From Tannerella sp. (lineage in GTDB: Bacteria > Bacteroidota > Bacteroidia > Bacteroidales > Tannerellaceae), in contig JAITBC010000136.1 of assembly GCA_031283785.1 (NCBI GenBank), positions 1 through 7,349 of the forward strand: a DNA stretch of 7,349 nucleotides. Reading direction: 5' to 3'. The translations under genes and the position numbers were made by a program. This document shows, piece by piece, positions 1-6,639 of this stretch; the stretch's first letter is position 1; each line of letters starts with the position of its first letter. Under the pieces are notes generated by a model, which worked only from the letters and a program-made list of their open reading frames with translations, did not search any database and was not told the origin of the DNA.

Positions 1-207
1 GGTGAATCGGTTAGCGGATATATTAAAGAAAGAGACGCCGCATTGGATACCCAGATTAAGGAAAAAATTACGGACGCCATTACAAAAATATACGCCATAG
101 ACCAATTTGAAGTCAATTATGCATCGAACAAAACAAAATTGGCAATGGAGGCTTGTCTTGACTTGGTGGACTTGCTGGAAAAAGCAAAACTCTTATTGAG
201 AAACTAA
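1..207 (+). CDS. Imelysin-like protein, C-terminal end (partial)
   Basis: Frame 1 is open from the window edge to a TAA at 205-207 and gives 68 residues starting GESVSGYIKERDAALD and ending LLEKAKLLLRN. The pattern 'S-x-Y-(I/V)-K-x-x-x-x-x-L-D-x-x-I-K', followed by amphipathic helices, resembles the C-terminal helical part of imelysin (peptidase M75/IrpA-like) proteins. These are secreted or envelope-anchored helical-bundle proteins linked to iron acquisition. The GxHxxE motif that would confirm the family lies further N-terminal, outside the window. The next gene encodes a DHOR-family cytochrome; imelysin and DHOR genes are often neighbours in Bacteroidota, which supports the call. The gap to the next start is 83 bp with no visible terminator, so co-transcription is likely. 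Family assignment rests on a short C-terminal piece plus context. Confidence 0.65.
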   Translation, partial: GESVSGYIKERDAALDTQIKEKITDAITKIYAIDQFEVNYASNKTKLAMEACLDLVDLLEKAKLLLRN

Positions 208-290
208 TCTCGGCGCAATCTTAATTAATAATGAAAAGAAGAAGCTATTTGGTTTAAAAAACATGCGTTAAGCTAATAGTAAACTCTAAA

Positions 291-1793
291 ATGAAAAAAA
301 AGAAATTACTGCTTTTATGCAGTTTTGCTCTCGTGTTCTTCTTCGGATGTATAGACGATAACGGCAATGGTAATCCTTCCGGAGAACTACCGGAGGAATA
401 TTATACCGGCGGCAAACTCGGAACAACTTTCGACGACGGCGTTTTCGCTTACGAACAACCGGCGCCGGCCGTTGAAGCGGCAGGAATGATCGACCGGTTC
501 AAGTATGGCGAGGCTTTTTTTGAAAAAGCATTTATATCCAATACTTCGGGTATGCGCCACGGCTTAGGGCCTGTTTTTGTGCGCAGTTCCTGCATCACCT
601 GTCATCCGGGCTACGGACACGGCAAACGTGTAGAGCGTTATAGCGCGAGCGACCACGGCAACGGTTACCTTCTGGTGGTTGTCGATCAAAACACACACGC
701 TTATGTGCCGGAACTCACCGGTATGCCTCAGACCCGCGCCGTATCGCCTTTCCTGCCGCCTGTGGACGAACAGGGAATAAGGATAGAATGGAAAGAACAG
801 ATCGACGAGTTCGGCAATAAATTTCCCGACGGAGAAACGTACAGCCTTATTTATCCCGAAGTAACCATTGACCCGGCATATATCAATACCAATCCAAAAC
901 CGACAAATTATACGGTAAAACTGGAAGCTACCATAGGTATTTACGGGACAGGCCTGCTCGACGCCATTCCCGATGATTCCATCATTGCGGAATATCACCG
1001 GCAGAAGGCAATGGGACGCACATTAAATGATGCAAAGTACGACCCGGCAAACTTTATCGCAGAAAACGACGGCACAAAACATCCCGGACGTTACACTTAC
1101 GGTTTGACACGCGGAACGCTACAAAACGGCCCCGGTGCAAACGCCATCTGGAACATCACCAACGTAACCCGCGAAAACCGTCGCAGTAATTATATCACAA
1201 CGGCGTATGCCACAGCCATGTCGAAAAATGCAAACGTACAAGCCGCACTCGGCAAGGACGAAGCTGCTATTTATGCCGAATTGACGTCAACCGCCTTAGA
1301 ACCCGAACTTGATACGGAAGACTACGTAAACTTCATGATCTGGCATCGCGGATTGGCGGTTCCCGCCGCACGCAACCTGGATGATCCTGTCGTACAAAAA
1401 GGCAAGGAAGCATTTTACAGCATCGGCTGTACAAGCTGCCACAAACCGTCATGGACTACCGGGCCGGACAACTACACCGGCGATACGCTCGTTGCACGCC
1501 AATTACCCCGTTTCCCTTATCAAAAAATATGGCCCTATACCGATATGCTTCAGCATAAATTAGACATGACGAATGACATCCGCACCGGCTGGTGCCGCAC
1601 TACGCCGCTCTGGGGGCGCGGGCTTTCGCAAATATGCACCGGCGCAGGCGATCACCTTCACGATATGCGCGCCCGCAATTACACCGAAGCCATCATGTGG
1701 CACGGCGGGGATGCGGCATGGACGCGGGAAAAATTCCGCAATCTCTCTAAAGAAGATCGCGACGCTTTGGTGAAGTTCCTCGAATCCATCTGA
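291..1793 (+). CDS. Di-haem c-type cytochrome lipoprotein, DHOR/DUF1111 (thiol oxidoreductase-like) family
   Basis: This 500-residue protein has a lipoprotein signal peptide: KKKK, a hydrophobic stretch, then FFFGC with the lipidated Cys at 20. Acidic residues follow the Cys (IDD), which in Bacteroidota may favour surface display (inference). Two covalent haem-binding motifs are visible, CITCH (101-105) and CTSCH (380-384). The second sits in a typical cytochrome c segment after 'VQKGKEAFYSIG'. The C-terminal block RTTPLWGRGL...HLHDMRARNYTEAIMWHGG (436-473) is the characteristic DHOR end. The length matches the family (about 450-520 residues). The family resembles MauG-like di-haem proteins in layout; the physiological electron partner is not established, and a role with the imelysin in iron handling is inferred from context. 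The ATG at 291 is preferred because the signal peptide starts there. There is no clear Shine-Dalgarno sequence, as is usual in Bacteroidota. The downstream haem-ligation gene is a logical partner. Confidence 0.9.
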   Translation: MKKKKLLLLCSFALVFFFGCIDDNGNGNPSGELPEEYYTGGKLGTTFDDGVFAYEQPAPAVEAAGMIDRFKYGEAFFEKAFISNTSGMRHGLGPVFVRSSCITCHPGYGHGKRVERYSASDHGNGYLLVVVDQNTHAYVPELTGMPQTRAVSPFLPPVDEQGIRIEWKEQIDEFGNKFPDGETYSLIYPEVTIDPAYINTNPKPTNYTVKLEATIGIYGTGLLDAIPDDSIIAEYHRQKAMGRTLNDAKYDPANFIAENDGTKHPGRYTYGLTRGTLQNGPGANAIWNITNVTRENRRSNYITTAYATAMSKNANVQAALGKDEAAIYAELTSTALEPELDTEDYVNFMIWHRGLAVPAARNLDDPVVQKGKEAFYSIGCTSCHKPSWTTGPDNYTGDTLVARQLPRFPYQKIWPYTDMLQHKLDMTNDIRTGWCRTTPLWGRGLSQICTGAGDHLHDMRARNYTEAIMWHGGDAAWTREKFRNLSKEDRDALVKFLESI

Positions 1794-1797
1794 TGAT

Positions 1798-1825
1798 CGC
1801 CGGTAAATAATCTCTTTCACCGGCG
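1798..1825 (+). other. Intergenic hairpin between DHOR and ccsA genes
   Basis: Perfect 7-bp GC-rich arms CGCCGGT (1798-1804) and ACCGGCG (1819-1825) flank a 14-base AT-rich loop, starting 5 bases after the DHOR stop codon. There is no U-run after the right arm, so it is not a standard intrinsic terminator. It may be an mRNA-stability or partial-termination element between co-transcribed genes. A chance inverted repeat is possible. Confidence 0.3.
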
Positions 1826-1852
1826 TAAGTGTTATATCGTAGAAAAACAGAA

Positions 1853-2992
1853 ATGAAAAGTAAGAAACAGAGAAACGTTGCTTTCGGCCTTTTGGCTGTA
1901 CTAATACTGGTTCTTGCTACGGCAACCGTTATCGAAAAATTGGCCGGCACACGGAAAGCCGTGGAATGGGTTTACGGCGCAGGGTGGTTTGTGGCGCTCT
2001 GGGCGGTAGCCGCGCTAAGCATGATGATTTTTATTATTCGTGCGAAACTCTACCGGCAGTTTTCCGTTTTCCTGCTGCATTGTTCGTTTGTAGTGATCCT
2101 GTCGGGCGGGTTAGTTACCTATATCCGGGGCGAACGGGGATCAATGCACATCCGGCAGAATGAGATACATAACTACTTTGTTTCGGAAGACGGCGCGCGG
2201 CGTATCTTTATGCCCTTCAACGTAAAGATGCTCTATTTCGATATTGTCTACCACAAAGGAACAAACCAACCGGCCGACTATCGGAGTTTTGTCAAAGTCG
2301 ACGGGCAGATTCATCAGATTTCGATGAATAAGATCTTTAAGAAATCGGGATACCGCATTTATCAAATGGATTATGATAGCGACGAAATGGGGGCCACCTT
2401 TCTTGTCAGCCACGACCCTTGGGGCGTTGGCGTTACCTACGCGGGTTATTTGCTGCTGGCCATCGCCATGCTTTGGATTCTGCTGTCACGCATAGGGTGG
2501 AAAGGCGTATTGTTTACCGCCATTTCCACGGCATTGGTATGGCTGTACATTTCGCAGATCAATCCCATGACGCCTGTTTTGCGCACGCCCATGTTGGCAA
2601 CGCATGTATCGGTCATCATGGTAGCTTACACGCTGTTATTGTTTATTGCCATTACGGGAATTGTGGGGTTATGTTCAAAACAACAAAGTGAACGGTTTTA
2701 TCATGTCAACGCCAAAATGCTCTATCCGGCGTTATTTTTGCTTACCGCCGGTATATTTATTGGCGCCGTTTGGGCGAATATTTCGTGGGGACGCTATTGG
2801 GGATGGGACGCTAAGGAAACCTGGGCGCTGATCACCATGCTGGTCTATTCGCTTCCGTTACACAAGGATAATATCGCTTTTTTCTCCAAACCGCGGAAAT
2901 TCCACCTGTACAATTCCATTGCCTTTGCTACCGTGTTGATGACGTTTCTGGGCGTAACATACCTGCTGGGCGGAATACACAGCTATATGTAA
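1853..2992 (+). CDS. ccsA: Cytochrome c biogenesis protein, compact ResB-like + CcsA fusion (system II haem ligation)
   Basis: This 379-residue membrane protein would export or ligate haem onto CxxCH motifs of secreted apocytochromes. The ATG at 1853 is chosen; a GTG eight codons upstream (1829) is possible but adds only a polar extension. The N-terminal third has three membrane helices (roughly residues 10-30, 45-62, 70-90) and a short extracytoplasmic domain (about 95-185) that ends in 'YRIYQMDYDSD' and resembles a reduced ResB domain. The C-terminal part is CcsA: a helix with conserved His251 (ATHVS), the WWD haem-binding motif WGRYWGWDAKETWALI (312-327) and the terminal GGIHSY His376. His76 (FLLHCSF) may serve as a further haem ligand. 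Fused CcsBA proteins are commonly much longer, so the ResB part is small here. The DHOR gene 59 bp upstream encodes an obvious substrate. No terminator is seen after the stop; a convergent gene remnant begins 13 bases later. Confidence 0.87.
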   Translation: MKSKKQRNVAFGLLAVLILVLATATVIEKLAGTRKAVEWVYGAGWFVALWAVAALSMMIFIIRAKLYRQFSVFLLHCSFVVILSGGLVTYIRGERGSMHIRQNEIHNYFVSEDGARRIFMPFNVKMLYFDIVYHKGTNQPADYRSFVKVDGQIHQISMNKIFKKSGYRIYQMDYDSDEMGATFLVSHDPWGVGVTYAGYLLLAIAMLWILLSRIGWKGVLFTAISTALVWLYISQINPMTPVLRTPMLATHVSVIMVAYTLLLFIAITGIVGLCSKQQSERFYHVNAKMLYPALFLLTAGIFIGAVWANISWGRYWGWDAKETWALITMLVYSLPLHKDNIAFFSKPRKFHLYNSIAFATVLMTFLGVTYLLGGIHSYM

Positions 2993-3005
2993 ATTTTCTC
3001 TGCCA

Positions 3006-3185
3006 TCACTTTTTCTGATATACCCTCACGTAATCTATTTCATAAGTAGCCGGGAGTTTCGATTCATCAACCCCCTGTTGTCCGCCCCGGTTTCCGCCCC
3101 AAGCCAGATTCAGTTTCAGGTAGAACGGCTTGTCGAAAGGCCGGGCATTCACATCGCCTTTCCCGTCATTCGTGAATGTAAAATA
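3006..3185 (-). pseudogene. 3' remnant of a GH16 glucanase gene
   Basis: Read leftward, this segment encodes the last ~59 residues of a family 16 glycoside hydrolase (YFTFTNDGKGD ... EIDYVRVYQKK, stop at 3006-3008). It aligns without gaps to 5405-5584, the 3' end of the intact GH16 gene in this window, with 18 mismatches in 180 bp by hand count (90%). Homology ends abruptly after 3185, where transposase-type sequence starts. The catalytic ExDxxE region and the whole N-terminus are missing, so it cannot be an active enzyme. Two conserved tryptophans of the intact copy (W329 and W347) are arginine here (TGG to CGG both times), consistent with relaxed selection. The frame continues without a stop into the transposase piece, forming a chimeric 137-codon open frame that is very unlikely to be a functional protein. 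Confidence 0.88.
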
Positions 3186-3205
3186 ACGTGAGTTCGGCCT
3201 AAGCA
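3186..3205 (-). repeat. Probable terminal end of the IS982 element, abutting GH16 remnant
   Basis: The sequence ACGTGAGTTCGGCCTAAG begins exactly where similarity between the two GH16 copies stops (3185/3186). It lies just beyond the transposase C-terminus, where the right inverted repeat of an IS982 element should sit. I recall similar ends in Bacteroidota IS982 elements but cannot verify this here. The partner inverted repeat is absent from the window, as is any target duplication, as expected if the other half was deleted. Confidence 0.4.
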
Positions 3206-3397
3206 ACAGCGAACTTGTTTTTTCAACAATGTCATTTATCGTATCAATAGAAGGCTTTTTGTCGAAAAAAGAATAAGCCGCCAATGCAGATAATACATTG
3301 ATAATAAAATTGTGAAAACATCTGTGTCTGGTATGTTCTATCCGGCACAGATGTTTCAGTTCATCATTCGCCGACTCAATCAGCGCCCTCTTTCTGA

Positions 3398-3411
3398 GCA
3401 TAATGCATAAT
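3398..3411. repeat. 7-bp tandem duplication (GCATAAT x2) in the transposase remnant
   Basis: GCATAAT occurs twice in a row on the + strand. On the coding (-) strand, ATTATGC is doubled, turning an expected ...DRIMLRKRA... into two overlapping frames. Removing one copy restores continuity between the upstream frame (HDRIM) and the downstream frame (LRKRALIE), so this duplication explains the frameshift. It looks like replication slippage. Confidence 0.75.
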
Positions 3412-3585
3412 GCGGTCATGCAATACCATTAGGGTATTTTTCATATTCTTTCGCAGTTTGGCTACAAGGTGTACCCCGTCAATAAAGAGCTGTTAGAACA
3501 AGCCTTTTGAAATGTAGCCCTTATCTCCAAAAAGTTTCCCGAATATCCGTTTATGCAAATCCGTTTTTTTGAGCGGTTCTTTTAT

Positions 3586-3707
3586 GGTTTCTTTCAATAT
3601 AAAAACCGATGGTATTTTTCAAAATCAAAATATCCACTATATAAACTTTATAACTTACTCATCAGGCGCTTTGATAAATCAACTAACCGAAATCATCCTA
3701 AAAGCAT
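3586..3707. other. AT-rich gap between IS982 remnant and GH5 gene
   Basis: This stretch lies 3' of the GH5 gene. It has several short open frames on the + strand, but none has a recognisable product or a start context. No hairpin with a U-run is apparent for the GH5 transcript. It probably contains the deletion junction that removed the N-terminal half of the transposase and the upstream part of the second GH16 copy. Confidence 0.4.
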
Positions 3708-4946
3708 TTATTCCGGATTCAAGCCCAATGCTCCAATATAATCTTTGTTGATAATGTTGTTCTCAAATTTACAGTTTTCGATAAAATCAAGCATGGCTTT
3801 CCTTGCAATTTCCTGAACGGGACGAGCCTCACGGATTGCTTTGTAGGAACTTCGGCCTGCTTCTGCAAAATCGACCACAATATTCCAATCTTCGGGGGTA
3901 GGGATCGACACAAATGAAGAGCCCTCCAACTTTTTATATGGCCAGAAGTGCCAGCCAATATTGTTTTCTTCCATTATATTCACAAAAGAGGACATCCATT
4001 CGTTGGTGTTATGACCGATCTCTCCCATATACATGGGGCGGTTCATCTTATCCCTGAACTCAATGAACTCTTTTATTGATTCTGTCGTAGGCTCTCCTCC
4101 ATAGCGATGGCACGTGTACATCAGGTTATCGTCGAACGGTTCTTCGCTGAACATTTTGAAGTTGCTGTTCCATTGGGCTCCGCCTAACAATATCACGTGG
4201 TTTTTATCTACTTCTCTGATAGCGCTCACTACTCTTTTATAGAGGGGTTCCAGCTTTGCATTGAACTCGTCCGTATTCTCAAAATGGGGAGCTATAGGCT
4301 CATTGATCAGATCATATCCCAAAATGACAGGTTCGTTTTTATAGTACCGGGCTATCTTTACCCAAATATCAATAAAGAGTTGCTGTGATTTTTCACTTTC
4401 AAACAGCCAGTAATATCCGTAACTATCATCAATATTATCTCCTGTTTGTCCTCCGGGCGCATCATGCATATCCAGTATAAGATATATCCCGGCTTCCCTG
4501 CACCAACCGATAAGGCTGTCAATCCGTTCAAATCCATCCTGTTTGACGGTAAGCCCCATATAATCTTCGTCAGTAAACAATTTATAATGGAACGGCATCC
4601 TCAAAGAGTTCACTCCAATTGATTTCAGGAACTCTATATCGGCTTTCGTCACATAATGATCTTTAAACTGCTTCCAAAACTCAGCGGTGAAATCAGGGCC
4701 TACCATCTCGCAGAGAGCCTGGTTAATACGGCCTGCCGAGTTGGTATTCCGAAAATTAAACATATATCCTTCCGGGTTTAACCAATTACCGAGGTTCGTT
4801 CCCCGGATAAAAAATTTCTCCCCATTTGGAGTAATCAGATTCGGCCCATCCACACGGATAAAGGATGGCGTAATTTGTTCGCTTTGATTCCGGCAACTTA
4901 TAAACAAAACCAGAATTAATAAAATAAGACCGTTACGATTTTTCAT
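3708..4946 (-). CDS. Glycoside hydrolase family 5 lipoprotein, probable beta-glucanase
   Basis: This 412-residue secreted lipoprotein has a signal peptide ending LFISC, with the lipid-modified Cys at 18, so it is probably membrane-anchored in the envelope. The GH5 (beta/alpha)8 hallmarks are in order: Arg116 (LRMPF), His161 (DMHDAPGG), the acid/base in YDLINEP (Asn215-Glu216-Pro217), His280/Tyr282 (CHRY), the nucleophile Glu309 (YMGEIG) and Trp335 (WHFWPYKK). All core catalytic positions are present, so activity is expected. GH5 enzymes are retaining endo- or exo-acting beta-glycosidases. A beta-glucan substrate is inferred mainly from the neighbouring GH16; I cannot assign a subfamily, and mannan or other beta-linked glycans remain possible. 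The ATG at 4946 is supported by the signal peptide beginning MKNRNG. It lies downstream of the intact GH16 gene with a 455-bp gap, so it may have its own promoter. It looks more AT-rich than the GH16 gene. Confidence 0.88.
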   Translation of the reverse strand: MKNRNGLILLILVLFISCRNQSEQITPSFIRVDGPNLITPNGEKFFIRGTNLGNWLNPEGYMFNFRNTNSAGRINQALCEMVGPDFTAEFWKQFKDHYVTKADIEFLKSIGVNSLRMPFHYKLFTDEDYMGLTVKQDGFERIDSLIGWCREAGIYLILDMHDAPGGQTGDNIDDSYGYYWLFESEKSQQLFIDIWVKIARYYKNEPVILGYDLINEPIAPHFENTDEFNAKLEPLYKRVVSAIREVDKNHVILLGGAQWNSNFKMFSEEPFDDNLMYTCHRYGGEPTTESIKEFIEFRDKMNRPMYMGEIGHNTNEWMSSFVNIMEENNIGWHFWPYKKLEGSSFVSIPTPEDWNIVVDFAEAGRSSYKAIREARPVQEIARKAMLDFIENCKFENNIINKDYIGALGLNPE

Positions 4947-5017
4947 TTTGTATTACTGTTTTTTTAACTATTATTGCATAGAAAATTTATGATAATCTCT
5001 TATAAATGAAACCACGA

Positions 5018-5146
5018 TCAATCCCACAGATCGGGGATAACTCCATGTCCACGCGCTTTTTTTGGTTTTTTGTCATAGGCCGCTTTATCGCCTGCATGCA
5101 CATCAAAAAGAACTTTTGCCGTTTCTTTATTGCTTCTACTTGATAT
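5018..5146 (-). pseudogene. Unrecognised decayed reading frame (42 codons, C-terminal type)
   Basis: On the - strand a frame is open from a TAA at 5147-5149 to a TGA at 5018-5020. It encodes a protein-like sequence including KETAKVLFDVHAGDKAAYDK and KKARGHGVIPDLWD. Its composition (charged, few low-complexity runs) and higher GC than the flanks suggest the tail of a former gene. There is no ATG; a GTG inside it would give only 27 residues. I do not recognise the family. It could be a third insertion scar, or simply chance. Confidence 0.3.
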
Positions 5147-5163
5147 TTATAGGGACGATCCGT

Positions 5164-5171
5164 CAAAGATA
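5164..5171 (-). promoter_or_regulatory. Possible -7 promoter box for GH5
   Basis: On the - strand this reads TATCTTTG, a full match to the Bacteroides -7 element TAnnTTTG, about 218 bases before the GH5 start codon. A matching -33 TTTG/TTG is not evident about 19 bases further upstream. It would yield a leader of about 210 nucleotides spanning the decayed frame at 5018-5146. Confidence 0.3.
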
Positions 5172-5401
5172 AGTATAAAACGCTAAATAGTTTTAATTAT
5201 TTTGATTAAGTACGTCATCCTAATTAGTTTATGTTATTCTCATTTAGTAATCTTCCTGTTTATAGGGCTTTTCCGAATTTAATAGTATAAATTAATTTAG
5301 CCGGGATACTTATTTTGATTATCGGAAGTCTGAATACCAATCACTATAAGTCGTATAAATAATGCAAACTAATTTCAATCCTGTACTTATAACATAATTT
5401 A

Positions 5402-6526
5402 TTATTGATTTTTCCGATATACCCGTACGTAATCTATTTCATAAGTTGCCGGCAATACCGATTCATCAACGCCTTGTTGTCCGCCCCAGTTTCCGCCCCA
5501 AGCCAGATTCAGTTTCAGGTAGAACGGCTTGTCGAAAGGCCAGGTATTCACATCGCCTTTCCCATCATTCGTAAATGTAAAATAGGCTTCTCCGTCCACA
5601 AACCCTTTTATATAATCGGCCGTCCACTCCAGCGCATAGATATGGAATTTGCTTTCTGCATTGAGAATGGTCTTGGAAGCGCCCTTTTGTGTGCCAATAC
5701 TATGGTTGTATGCTTGTGTATGTACGGTTGAATGCACCACATTGGGGTCGAAACCCACATACTCCATAATATCGATCTCGCCGTCTAACGGCCAGTTCTT
5801 AAAATCTTCCGGTAACATCCAGAAAGCCGGCCATATTCCTTTTCCGCCGGGAACTTTTAACCGGGCTTCAAAATAACCATACTTCCAACTTTCGTTGGAG
5901 TTCATGCGGATGGATATCACCTCCGATCCCTTTTTCTTCGCGATGATCTTCAGCGTTCCGTCGGTAACGACGGCGCATGTGTCCGTTCCGGAGAACCGGT
6001 CTATATAATTCTGTATCTCGTTGTTACCCCAACCGTGGCCGCCGGTTTCAAACCGCCATTTGTCCTTACCGGGAAGAGCCGGTTTGCCACCGCTTTCGCG
6101 CGGGGCGTCAAATTCCTCCTGCCATACCGGAGAATAGCCTGCGGGCACATAATTCTCCGTCTCTCCGGCTTCCTGTGCAACGGTATAGGTTTCGGAAGAA
6201 TCGCCCGATACGGCTTTAAACGGCAGTACGGCAGTACGGGCCTCTTCCATACGATTTGTTTCTACCGTTACCTTTAGGCCGGCCTGGCCGTTATAACCGG
6301 CGGAAGGAGAAACCGTACACCATGCTTGGGTGGAAGAAACTTTCCAATCGCCGTTCGCCGAAACTACGATATTTTTCGTATCTCCTTTACCGGTAAATAC
6401 CAGCGAAGCGGGAAATATTTCCCATTTTACGGCGGTTCCGGACTCAGGATCGGGATCGCTTTTGCCGCCGCAAGCAGCCAAAAGGATCATCATAGAAAAC
6501 AGTGTAAGATGAAACATTTTATCCAT
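5402..6526 (-). CDS. GH16 endo-beta-glucanase (laminarinase/lichenase-like) lipoprotein with BACON domain
   Basis: This 374-residue lipoprotein would cleave beta-1,3 or mixed-linked beta-glucan at the cell surface. A signal peptide ends LLAAC (lipid Cys19), followed by an Asp/Glu-containing stretch (SDPDPES) that may direct surface export. Residues about 34-120 form a BACON-type domain: a beta-rich repeat with 'ANGDWKVSSTQAWCTVSPSAG' features, ending 'YTVAQEAG'. It is thought to bind carbohydrate or mucin, or act as a spacer. Residues about 130-371 are GH16: GHGWGNNE..NY, GKGIWPAFWMLP, then the catalytic EIDIME (nucleophile Glu250, Asp252, acid/base Glu255), and the C-terminal strand block GGNWGGQQG...YEIDYVRVY. 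The intact WPAFW and ExDxxE motifs indicate an active enzyme of the bacterial laminarinase-like group; exact linkage specificity cannot be read from this. Its last 60 codons are duplicated at 3006-3185. It lies upstream of GH5 on the same strand and is probably functionally paired with it. Confidence 0.92.
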   Translation of the reverse strand: MDKMFHLTLFSMMILLAACGGKSDPDPESGTAVKWEIFPASLVFTGKGDTKNIVVSANGDWKVSSTQAWCTVSPSAGYNGQAGLKVTVETNRMEEARTAVLPFKAVSGDSSETYTVAQEAGETENYVPAGYSPVWQEEFDAPRESGGKPALPGKDKWRFETGGHGWGNNEIQNYIDRFSGTDTCAVVTDGTLKIIAKKKGSEVISIRMNSNESWKYGYFEARLKVPGGKGIWPAFWMLPEDFKNWPLDGEIDIMEYVGFDPNVVHSTVHTQAYNHSIGTQKGASKTILNAESKFHIYALEWTADYIKGFVDGEAYFTFTNDGKGDVNTWPFDKPFYLKLNLAWGGNWGGQQGVDESVLPATYEIDYVRVYRKNQ

Positions 6527-6545
6527 AATTTATAAGACGCTCCCA

Positions 6546-6584
6546 AATCCCGTGAAAAACTACATATTAGTCCTTTACGGGATT
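6546..6584. promoter_or_regulatory. Long imperfect palindrome just upstream of GH16
   Basis: Outer arms AATCCCGT (6546-6553) and ACGGGATT (6577-6584) are perfectly complementary. Pairing extends through G-T and two A-T pairs, skips two A-C mismatches, then resumes with ACTA/TAGT around a 5-base loop. The centre is at 6565. The left edge is 20 bases before the GH16 start codon. It could be a dimeric operator or a leader hairpin covering the ribosome-binding region. No U-run follows, so a terminator is less likely. Confidence 0.4.
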
Positions 6585-6639
6585 ATCAGAAGCTATCGGT
6601 TTATTTTTATCATTTAAAAATACGCTTTTATTCCGCAAA

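Larger units (their letters stand above)
3186..3585 (-). pseudogene. IS982-family transposase, truncated and frameshifted 3' part
   Basis: Reading leftward, 3585 to about 3405 gives EPLKKTDLHKRIFGKLFGDKGYIS..., and 3404 to about 3215 continues in another frame as IMLRKRALIESANDELKH followed by LCRIEHTRHRCFHNFI and AYSFFDKKPSI. These match the C-terminal half of IS982-family DDE transposases: the 'GDKGY' block should carry the second catalytic Asp and 'RKRALIE' the catalytic Glu. Three lesions are visible: the N-terminal half is absent; a stop codon (TAA, + strand 3493-3495) interrupts 'GLF-QLFIDG' where Glu is expected; and a 7-bp tandem duplication (3398-3411) shifts the frame. The original stop also seems lost, since the frame runs into the GH16 tail. 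The element cannot move by itself. The upstream limit near 3585 is approximate. Confidence 0.82.
4947..5401. other. AT-rich intergenic region between GH16 and GH5
   Basis: No intact gene is seen. It contains a possible leftward promoter element (5164-5171), a 42-codon open stretch on the - strand (5018-5146) without a usual start, and otherwise low-complexity AT-rich DNA. No clear intrinsic terminator was found for GH16. The length is large for two genes thought to work together, and suggests either separate promoters or lost material. Confidence 0.5.

Noticed and set aside
208..290. Eight-codon mini frame (MKRRSYLV) at about 230 in the gap before the DHOR gene
   Set aside because: No ribosome-binding signal or associated hairpin to suggest a leader peptide; likely chance in AT-rich DNA.
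564..998. 144-codon - strand open frame inside the DHOR gene
   Set aside because: It lies wholly antisense to a well-supported gene with CxxCH motifs and has no recognisable domain; a shadow frame.
3316..3356. Perfect 11-bp inverted repeat (AAACATCTGTG / CACAGATGTTT) inside the IS982 remnant
   Set aside because: It falls inside conserved transposase codons (HLCRIEHTRHRCFH) and is explained by that coding sequence; no terminator or end-of-element position.
3553..3751. Two + strand open frames of about 60 codons near the GH5 3' end
   Set aside because: Rich in Phe, Tyr and Lys from AT-rich DNA, overlapping the IS982 remnant and GH5 tail, with no recognisable similarity.
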